Below the pieces are notes generated by a model, which worked only from the letters and a program-made list of their open reading frames with translations, had not been told where the DNA came from and searched no databases. The position numbers and the translations under genes are program-made. A stretch of DNA of 11,411 nucleotides from CBDUQN01 sp965369375. Its GTDB lineage: Bacteria; Krumholzibacteriota; Krumholzibacteriia; Krumholzibacteriales; Krumholzibacteriaceae. This document shows positions 1-5,569 of the stretch, piece after piece. Positions within the stretch are counted from its first letter, which is position 1. Each line of letters opens with the position of its first letter. Location: the NCBI GenBank assembly GCA_965369375.1, contig CBDUQN010000097.1:1-11411 (forward strand), in the 5' to 3' direction.

Positions 1-2
1 AT

Positions 3-197
3 GAACGCGGGGGATTGTCGCTGGTTGTAATTGTTGTCTCGTGCGCGCTCGCTGTCGCCGTTTTCGACGAGCTCTATCAGTCTTTCATTCCGGGACGCGA
101 ATCGAGTGTCGCCGATGTCGTTTCGGATGTCGCAGGAATCGCAGCGGGAACAACCGCCGCGGTGATCCGAAAGAAATTGGCCCAGTCTAAGGACTAA
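3..197 (+). CDS. VanZ-like family membrane protein, 3' fragment
   Basis: This is the C-terminal end of a gene that begins before the window; the frame is open from base 3 and stops with TAA at 195-197. The visible part starts with a hydrophobic segment (LSLVVIVVSCALAVAVF), which is followed by DELYQSFIPGRESSVADVV and a small-residue helix DVAGIAAG. The D-E-x-x-Q-x-x-x-P-G-R-x-x-x-x-x-D order is the signature of the VanZ-like fold, whose founding member gives low-level teicoplanin resistance. For most members the biochemical role is unknown, so no resistance function should be read into it. The stop lies two bases before the hisS ATG, so both are probably on one transcript. The TTG at 15 is internal and not the true start. 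Confidence 0.8.
   Translation, partial: ERGGLSLVVIVVSCALAVAVFDELYQSFIPGRESSVADVVSDVAGIAAGTTAAVIRKKLAQSKD
189..193 (+). promoter_or_regulatory. Ribosome binding site of hisS
   Basis: AAGGA lies six bases before the ATG at 200 and inside the last codons of the VanZ-like gene. It supports the ATG at 200 and translation coupled to the upstream gene. Confidence 0.6.
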
Positions 198-199
198 CG

Positions 200-1471
200 A
201 TGAAGTTCAAACGAGCGAGAGGAACAAGCGACATATTCGGCGAACGAATGGAGCTGTGGCGCTCTCTGGAGGAAATCCTCATCCGCCTGCTGCGCGGTTA
301 CGGTTATCGCGAGATACGGACACCTATTTTCGAAATGACGGATCTCTTTATCAGAACAGTCGGAGAGGGCACCGATATCGTCACGAAAGAGATGTACACC
401 TTCATCGACAAGAAGGGGAGGAGTCTCACCCTTCGACCCGAAAATACGGCACCGGTCATGAGGGCCTTTCTCGAGAACGGGTTGCACAGGAAGGGCGGAA
501 CAGCGCGATTCTATTACATCGGACCGATGTTCCGTTACGACAGGCCGCAGACGGGAAGATACCGGCAGTTTCACCAGGTGGGCGCTGAAGCGATCGGTTC
601 CCTCAATCCGGCGGTTGATGCCGAGATCATCGATATAAGCCTGAATATCTACCGCACGCTCGGATTTCCCCCGCTCGATGTAAAACTCAACAGCGTCGGA
701 TGTCCCGTTTGCCGCCCGCATTTCAAGGGGGTCCTCAGCAGCGCGCTTGCCGGTCTCGGGGAGGAACTGTGTGACAATTGCACCGATCGCGTCGTTCTCA
801 ATCCCCTGAGGGTCTTCGATTGCAAGGAATGTGACGATATCAAGGCCAAGCTGCCCGTAATTACCGATCACCTCTGTGAGGAGTGCGCCGATCACTTCGA
901 AGCGCTCCAGGGGATCCTGCGCGACATCGATGTCGATTATTCGGTCGATCCGTTCCTCGTGAGAGGGCTCGATTACTATACGAAGACCGCATTCGAAATC
1001 ATCCATCCAAACCTCGGAGCGCAAAATGCGCTCTGTGGGGGAGGGAGATACGACGGACTGGCCGAGGATTGCGGGGGCGGCCACATTCCGGCCGTCGGTT
1101 TCTCCGCCGGTATGGAGCGTCTCGCCGAGACCCTGCCGGAGGATTCCGCGGCCAGGGAGAGCGCAGTCGGCGTGGATGTTTACTTCATACCGATTGCCGA
1201 CGCCGGACAATCCCGGGCGCTGAAGCTGGCGAAGGAATTGCGATCGGCGGGATTCACGGTTCTCACCGACCTCTCCGGGAGGAGCATGAAAAAGCAGCTG
1301 CGGGCAGCGTCTGAATTATCCGCCGTATATGCCGTGTTCATTGGAACGGAAGAATTGGAGCGTGGCGTTGCCGCGATAAAGAATATGGAAACGGGTTCTC
1401 AGGAATCCGTGCAGTTCGATTCATTAACCGAGTATCTGAAAAAGCAGAGGGGAACGGGTAGTGAGCAATAG
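200..1471 (+). CDS. hisS: Histidine--tRNA ligase (HisRS)
   Basis: A class II aminoacyl-tRNA synthetase that activates histidine with ATP and charges tRNA-His in the cytoplasm. At 423 aa it has the usual bacterial length. The N-terminus (RARGTSDIFGE) is typical. Motif 1 lies near residues 33-45 (GYREIRTPIFE). Motif 2 lies at 105-125 (YYIGPMFRYDRPQTGRYRQF), the histidine-binding RGLDYY at 255-260, and motif 3 at 298-308 (AVGFSAGMERL, with Arg307). The anticodon-binding domain follows from about 325 to 410. The insertion domain carries four CxxC pairs (Cys168/171, 191/194, 208/211, 226/229), a pattern that could bind zinc. The ATG has a good AAGGA upstream. The 3' end overlaps aspS by 11 bases, giving a hisS-aspS pair as in many Firmicutes and other lineages. 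Confidence 0.98.
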   Translation: MKFKRARGTSDIFGERMELWRSLEEILIRLLRGYGYREIRTPIFEMTDLFIRTVGEGTDIVTKEMYTFIDKKGRSLTLRPENTAPVMRAFLENGLHRKGGTARFYYIGPMFRYDRPQTGRYRQFHQVGAEAIGSLNPAVDAEIIDISLNIYRTLGFPPLDVKLNSVGCPVCRPHFKGVLSSALAGLGEELCDNCTDRVVLNPLRVFDCKECDDIKAKLPVITDHLCEECADHFEALQGILRDIDVDYSVDPFLVRGLDYYTKTAFEIIHPNLGAQNALCGGGRYDGLAEDCGGGHIPAVGFSAGMERLAETLPEDSAARESAVGVDVYFIPIADAGQSRALKLAKELRSAGFTVLTDLSGRSMKKQLRAASELSAVYAVFIGTEELERGVAAIKNMETGSQESVQFDSLTEYLKKQRGTGSEQ

Positions 1472-3266
1472 AACGCTGTACCATCTCGGAGGCGAATGGA
1501 AGCGGACACACCATTGCGGTGAGTTGCGGGGAACGGACGTTGGCGATGCGGTCGTCGTCGCGGGATGGGTGAAGAGAGTCAGGGAGCTGGGATATCTCAC
1601 CTTTCTCGATCTATGGGACAGAACCGGTATCGTCCAGGTCGTTATCGAGCGGGAACAAGAAGAGCTTCACGAGCTATTCTCGGGACTAAGGGCCGAGGAT
1701 GTCATTGCGTGCGCGGGTGTCGTGAGACCGAGACCCGAGGATATGGTCAATCCGGATATGGCCGCCGGCGAGATCGAAATCACCGCAGAGAAGGTCGTTG
1801 TTCTCAATCGCAGCAAAGTACCTCCCTTTACAGTTACGAGTGATGTCCAGGCTAACGAAGACCTCAGGCTGCGGTATCGATACCTCGATCTCCGCCGGGA
1901 ACCGCTCCAGAGGAATCTCGAGCTGAGGCACCGGCTCACCCTCGGTGTGAGGGAGATTCTCTCATCGGAGGGGTTTCTCGAGATCGAAACCCCCATGCTC
2001 GTGCGGAGAACGCCCGAGGGCGCGCGCGATTACCTCGTTCCGAGCAGGCTCCAACCGGGAAAATTCTACGCCCTTTCACAGAGTCCTCAGCTCTACAAGC
2101 AGATTCTCATGGTCGCCGGATTCGACAAATATTTTCAGCTGGCGAGGTGCCTCCGAGACGAGGATCTGCGCGCCGACCGTCAACCGGAGCATACGCAGAT
2201 CGATATCGAGATGAGCTTTATAATCGAAGATGATATCTTCGATATCTCCGAGAAGCTGATGGGGGAAATATTCGAATCCGTCCTCGATATGAAACTGGAA
2301 CTTCCATTTAAACGAATGGATTACGCTGAAACCATCAAGGTCTACGGCACCGACAAGCCGGATCTTCGCTACGGGCTCGAGATTCGCGACTGCAGTGACA
2401 TATTTTCAACGAGTGATTTCAAGATATTTCGCGCCGCGCTCGAGAAGGGAGGCGTCGTCAGAGGGATCTTTTTCGAGCCGGGCGCATCCTTCTCACGTCG
2501 GCGGATAAACGATCTCGAGACGATTGTCAAGGATTCGGGCGCCGGCGGTCTGGTCGCGGCCAAAGCAGGCACGGACGGATTAACGGGGGTTCTCGAGAAA
2601 TATCTCGACGAAGGGGGGCGCGGCAGGCTTCTATCTCTATTTGGTGCCCGCGGGCCGGGGCTTGCACTGCTCGTCGGAGGCGATGAGGCTGTCGTTTCAA
2701 AATCGCTCGGTGAGCTCAGGCGCCAACTGGGCAGGGAGTATTTTCTTGGACGGGCTAATACGTTCAACTTCCTGTGGATAAACAGGTTTCCTCTGTTCAC
2801 ACGCATCGAGGGGGGTGGTTGGGAGCCGTCCCACCATATATTCTCGATGCCGCTCGAAGAGGACCTTCCGATGCTCGCAGATGATCCCGGGAAGGTGCGG
2901 GGGCATCTCTACGATCTCGTCTGCAACGGGACGGAGCTCGGTTCCGGCAGTATCCGTATTCATCACAGAAAACTGCAAGAGGAAGTTTTCAACGTCATCG
3001 GGATCAGCCTGGAGGAGGCCCAGCGGAAGTTCGGGTTTCTGCTCGAGGCCTTCCAGTTCGGGGCGCCTCCCCATGGCGGGATAGCGATCGGTCTCGACCG
3101 GCTCGCCATGATCATGGGACATGGCAGTTCGATACGGGACTATATTGCGTTTCCGAAGACGCAGAGTGGCGCTTCGCTCATGGAGGGAGCACCCTCGGAG
3201 GTCGACGAAGACCTGCTCCGTGAGCTCCACATCAAGGTAGCGAGGAGGAAAAATAAGGAACAATAA
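1461..3266 (+). CDS. aspS: Aspartate--tRNA ligase, bacterial type with GAD domain
   Basis: A class II synthetase that charges tRNA-Asp, 601 aa, of the long bacterial type. An N-terminal OB-fold anticodon-binding domain covers about residues 18-118 (AGWVKRVRELGYLTFLDL). The flipping loop is TPEGARDYLVPSR (184-196), followed by QSPQ (207-210). Motif 2 is RCLRDEDLRADRQPEHTQID (229-248). The GAD insertion domain lies at roughly 300-430, and motif 3 is GIAIGLDRLAMIM (540-552). The GTG start at 1461 overlaps hisS by 11 bases and has GAGGGGAA seven bases upstream. No better start exists before the conserved HCGELRG. The protein carries about 13 residues more at its N-terminus than E. coli AspRS. Leu43 occupies the position that is His in the non-discriminating AspRS of Pseudomonas; this hints at, but does not prove, strict tRNA-Asp specificity. 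Confidence 0.98.
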   Translation: MSNRTLYHLGGEWKRTHHCGELRGTDVGDAVVVAGWVKRVRELGYLTFLDLWDRTGIVQVVIEREQEELHELFSGLRAEDVIACAGVVRPRPEDMVNPDMAAGEIEITAEKVVVLNRSKVPPFTVTSDVQANEDLRLRYRYLDLRREPLQRNLELRHRLTLGVREILSSEGFLEIETPMLVRRTPEGARDYLVPSRLQPGKFYALSQSPQLYKQILMVAGFDKYFQLARCLRDEDLRADRQPEHTQIDIEMSFIIEDDIFDISEKLMGEIFESVLDMKLELPFKRMDYAETIKVYGTDKPDLRYGLEIRDCSDIFSTSDFKIFRAALEKGGVVRGIFFEPGASFSRRRINDLETIVKDSGAGGLVAAKAGTDGLTGVLEKYLDEGGRGRLLSLFGARGPGLALLVGGDEAVVSKSLGELRRQLGREYFLGRANTFNFLWINRFPLFTRIEGGGWEPSHHIFSMPLEEDLPMLADDPGKVRGHLYDLVCNGTELGSGSIRIHHRKLQEEVFNVIGISLEEAQRKFGFLLEAFQFGAPPHGGIAIGLDRLAMIMGHGSSIRDYIAFPKTQSGASLMEGAPSEVDEDLLRELHIKVARRKNKEQ

Positions 3267-3281
3267 GGCTCTTTCAGGCAC

Positions 3282-3312
3282 AGCTTTTGCTAGTTTACAG
3301 TTAGCTTTTTGC
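3282..3312 (+). repeat. Direct repeat upstream of the lipoprotein promoter
   Basis: AGCTTTTGC at 3282-3290 recurs as AGCTTTTTGC at 3303-3312, with starts 21 bases apart (two helical turns) in the gap after aspS. The second copy abuts the TTGACA at 3313. It could be a protein-binding site or A/T-tract upstream element, or chance in a T-rich stretch. This gap is 122 bases and shows no clear terminator for aspS. Confidence 0.4.
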
Positions 3313-3355
3313 TTGACATTGTCGGGTATCGTTATTAACGTACGCTTGGTATAGT
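3313..3355 (+). promoter_or_regulatory. Candidate promoter of the lipoprotein operon
   Basis: Two sigma-70-like signals are present. A perfect -35 box TTGACA lies at 3313-3318, but at 17 bases its -10 is only TAACGT. A separate extended -10, TGGTATAGT (3347-3355), carries the TG dinucleotide and five of six matches to TATAAT, and needs no strong -35 box. Transcription would then begin near 3361, giving a leader of about 28 bases. Two nine-base inverted repeats with a central T, GACATTGTC (3315-3323) and GTTATTAAC (3331-3339), lie between the two signals and may be operator sites. Confidence 0.5.
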
Positions 3356-3371
3356 ATGAAGGTATAAGCGG

Positions 3372-3378
3372 AAGGAGG
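3372..3378 (+). promoter_or_regulatory. Strong ribosome binding site of the small lipoprotein gene
   Basis: AAGGAGG ends ten bases before the ATG at 3389. It is one of the best matches to the anti-Shine-Dalgarno sequence in the window and fits a highly translated structural lipoprotein. Confidence 0.75.
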
Positions 3379-3388
3379 AGTAGAAGTT

Positions 3389-3682
3389 ATGCGGATAGCG
3401 CGTGTTGGGCTTCTTTTCTTGTTACTTGTTGGCATATTCGGATTTCTGGTGATGGGGTGCAGCAAGACGGCGCCGTACTGCGATACGAGTCTCGTAACGC
3501 TCGACGAGACAAGGCTGGATGCCGAGACGTACGAGGAAGAGGCGGCCGAAACGGCGGAGACAGTTGCCGGACTGGAGGGACGGCTCGGCGTAAAGAGCAA
3601 ACAGGTTGAAGAGATACAGGACAAGCCGGAAGAACTGCAAAAAAGGGTTGAGGAATTGAAGAAGGGCAGTGGCAGGGAATAG
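3389..3682 (+). CDS. Small coiled-coil lipoprotein
   Basis: I do not recognise a named family. The 97-aa product opens with a basic start (MRIAR), a hydrophobic core (GLLFLLLVGIFGFL) and the lipobox VMGC with Cys24, so the mature protein is about 74 residues anchored by lipid. After a short linker (SKTAPYCDTSLVTLDE) the rest is rich in Glu, Lys, Ala and Leu, with heptad-like spacing from about residue 40 to 95, consistent with an alpha-helical coiled coil. Its size and form resemble Braun's lipoprotein, but there is no C-terminal Lys/Arg motif for linkage to peptidoglycan; the end is GSGRE. A second cysteine (Cys31) remains in the mature part. It precedes a LysM lipoprotein gene by 29 bases, and both are probably one operon. 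A partnership of the two products in the periplasm is my inference. Confidence 0.75.
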   Translation: MRIARVGLLFLLLVGIFGFLVMGCSKTAPYCDTSLVTLDETRLDAETYEEEAAETAETVAGLEGRLGVKSKQVEEIQDKPEELQKRVEELKKGSGRE

Positions 3683-3711
3683 GGATACGAATTTAAGAGG
3701 AGTGAAGTTCG

Positions 3712-4404
3712 ATGATGAATAAGAGGACAGTAGCCCTGTTGATTATCGTATCTGTGGCCTTGGGTCTGGGAACCGGCTGTAGCAGGTACAAGCCACTGCC
3801 AATCGATATTTCAGAGGGCGAGTATTACGAGGAAGAGGAGTACCAGAAGCTCTCGAGAAAAGACAAAGACGTCTACTGCAAGGCTCTCTCTGAAGAGCTC
3901 GAAAATCTGGTGGATCGATCGGAGAAGTCGCAGCAGGAGCTCGCGGACAACAAGGAGCGGATCAAAGTATTGACGAAGGAGCTCAGGGACGCGGAACGGG
4001 AATATGCGACGATGACCGCGCGGATAGATGATCTGAGCAAGCAGATCGAAGTGCTCGAGGCGCTTCCGGGGAGCTGGGTCTTCCAATACGGCGAGTGTCT
4101 CTGGACCGTCGCCTCCTACGAGGAGGTGTATGGTGATCCCTTGAAATGGCCCAGGCTCTGGCGCGGCAACAGCGTTATGATCGAGGATCCCGATTGGGTT
4201 CTTGCCGGCTGGGAGATCACTATCCCCCGCGCATGGCCGAAAAAGCATATGGTCGTGCAGGATGAATGGCTGGCAAAAATAGCGGGGTACTGGGAGGTTT
4301 ACGACAACTTCAGGGATTGGCCCAAGCTGTACGAAGCGAACAAGGGTTCCGTAGAGGACCCCGATCTCATCTTCCCTGAGCAAGAGCTGGTCGTCCCCCG
4401 ATAG
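3712..4404 (+). CDS. Coiled-coil lipoprotein with two LysM-like domains
   Basis: The 230-aa product starts with a signal peptide (MNKRT, then LLIIVSVALGLG) and lipobox GTGC with Cys23. An acidic patch (EGEYYEEEEY, residues 35-44) follows. A long charged helix with coiled-coil character runs over about 48-118 (EELENLVDRSEK, then ITKEL-type heptads). Two LysM-like units close the protein, about 124-173 and 178-230. Each has the pattern W-x-x-A-x-Y-x-E-V-Y, then W-P-x-L, an Asn, and DPD followed by the end -IPR or -VPR. LysM domains bind N-acetylglucosamine in peptidoglycan, so the likely role is to hold the outer membrane to the wall or place a complex there. The second unit has VVQDEW where the usual unit has a GD step. 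AGAGGAG (3696-3702) precedes the ATG at 3712; the ATG at 3715 is also possible. Confidence 0.85.
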   Translation: MMNKRTVALLIIVSVALGLGTGCSRYKPLPIDISEGEYYEEEEYQKLSRKDKDVYCKALSEELENLVDRSEKSQQELADNKERIKVLTKELRDAEREYATMTARIDDLSKQIEVLEALPGSWVFQYGECLWTVASYEEVYGDPLKWPRLWRGNSVMIEDPDWVLAGWEITIPRAWPKKHMVVQDEWLAKIAGYWEVYDNFRDWPKLYEANKGSVEDPDLIFPEQELVVPR

Positions 4405-4507
4405 GGGCAGCCGTAACAGTGGAAACCAGTTCAACAATAAGAAGTTAGGCGCGAAACTCTTGGCTTTCAATCACGGGAGTCAGGAGTTTTGCGTTAAAAG
4501 GGGAGCA
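4405..4507 (+). other. Gap between the LysM lipoprotein and phoH
   Basis: About 100 bases without a supported gene. A four-pair CCCC/GGGG element at 4396-4407 spans the end of the lipoprotein gene but has no T-run, so I do not call a terminator. No clear promoter is seen. If phoH starts at the TTG at 4460, the last 48 bases would be coding. Confidence 0.4.
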
Positions 4508-5569
4508 TTGAAGGGTAAGGCGAAAAAGAGGGTGCTGTCGATTGCCGGTATCGATCCGATACGGCTTCTCGGCGTAAACGACCGCAACATGCGGATTCTC
4601 GGGGAACACTTCGACGAGAAAATAGTCGTGCGCGGTGACGAGATAACCATAACCGGTCCCACGCACCGCGTCGACGAGCTTACCGATGTGCTCGAGACCC
4701 TGATGCGTATCGCCGCCGCCGGCCGAAACGTCGACGAGGGAGACGTGCTCACCGTGATTCGGGGCGATACGAAGGATTCAGAAACAATTACGAAACTCGA
4801 CGACACGGTCGTATTCTATTCGACGCACAAGCGGAGGAAGGTCGTTCCGAGAAGCCCGCGGCAAAAGGAATACATTGATTCGATCAAGGACAATGATCTG
4901 ATCTTCGCCATCGGGCCGGCCGGGACCGGCAAAACGTACCTCGCTATCGCGATGGCCCTCGGCGCGCTCAAGAACCGCCTGATCGAGCGCATTTTCGTAT
5001 CGAGGCCGGTCGTCGAAGCCGGGGAGAACCTCGGATTCCTCCCGGGAGATCTTCAAGAGAAGATAGATCCCTACCTTCGTCCGATCTACGATGCGTTGCG
5101 GGAAATGGTGGGAATGGAGCGTATGCAGCGTATGATAGATTCCGGCGTCCTCGAAATCGCTCCGCTCGCTTATATGAGGGGCAGAACGCTGAACAATTCT
5201 TTCGCGATCCTCGATGAGGCGCAGAATTGCACCGTGATCCAGATGAAAATGTTTCTCACACGGCTCGGGGTAAACGCCAAGGCGATCGTCACCGGTGATA
5301 TTACCCAGATAGATCTCGCCCACCCGGAAAAATCCGGGCTGGTAGCGGTAAGGGAGATACTCGATGGGATCGAGGGCATCAAGTTCATAACCTTCGGCGA
5401 GGAGGATGTTGTGAGGCACCGGCTCGTCAGGCGGATAATAAGTGCCTTCAGCGCGAGAAGCGCCGTGCAGCCCGCCGCTGATAGCAGCGAAGCCGAGAGC
5501 GCGAACCGGAGCAACGATGAATCCTTGACCGATACCCCGCCTCTGATGGAGGAAAATGATGGGCGATAA
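4508..5569 (+). CDS. phoH: PhoH family ATPase
   Basis: A P-loop ATPase related to the helicase part of superfamily 1. In E. coli its relative YbeZ works with the endonuclease YbeY in rRNA maturation. From the TTG at 4508 the product is 353 aa. An N-terminal KH-like part is seen at about 10-75 (LLGVNDRNMRILGEHF and the following repeats). Walker A is GPAGTGKT at 136-143, the SRPVVEAGENLGFLPGD segment follows, and Walker B is ILDEAQN at 234-240. GDITQID follows near 263. The last 35 residues are a low-complexity acidic tail (DSSEAESANRSNDES). The start is uncertain: TTG at 4508 has AAAGG six bases upstream and gives the family's usual length. A TTG at 4460 would add 16 residues that look unlike the family. 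The end overlaps pgpH, and ybeY is two genes on. Confidence 0.95.
   Translation: MKGKAKKRVLSIAGIDPIRLLGVNDRNMRILGEHFDEKIVVRGDEITITGPTHRVDELTDVLETLMRIAAAGRNVDEGDVLTVIRGDTKDSETITKLDDTVVFYSTHKRRKVVPRSPRQKEYIDSIKDNDLIFAIGPAGTGKTYLAIAMALGALKNRLIERIFVSRPVVEAGENLGFLPGDLQEKIDPYLRPIYDALREMVGMERMQRMIDSGVLEIAPLAYMRGRTLNNSFAILDEAQNCTVIQMKMFLTRLGVNAKAIVTGDITQIDLAHPEKSGLVAVREILDGIEGIKFITFGEEDVVRHRLVRRIISAFSARSAVQPAADSSEAESANRSNDESLTDTPPLMEENDGR
5548..5552 (+). promoter_or_regulatory. Ribosome binding site that decides the pgpH start
   Basis: GGAGG lies three bases before the ATG at 5556 but six before the ATG at 5559, so the second ATG is the better start. It sits inside the end of phoH and points to coupled translation. 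Confidence 0.6.

Noticed and set aside
194..1210. Long open frame on the minus strand opposite hisS (338 codons)
   Set aside because: It mirrors hisS in full, shows no recognisable domain, and such frames are common opposite G+C-rich genes. The sense protein is certain.
2697..3281. Minus-strand frame of 194 codons at the end of aspS
   Set aside because: It covers the catalytic motif 3 region of aspS on the other strand and has no family resemblance.
4396..4407. CCCC-GATA-GGGG hairpin at the end of the LysM lipoprotein gene
   Set aside because: Four pairs and no T-run; the left arm is coding sequence for the terminal Pro-Arg.
4460..4507. Extra 16 codons at the phoH 5' end from the TTG at 4460
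   Set aside because: The added residues do not resemble PhoH N-termini and the upstream binding site is weak. It remains possible, so it is noted in the phoH entry.
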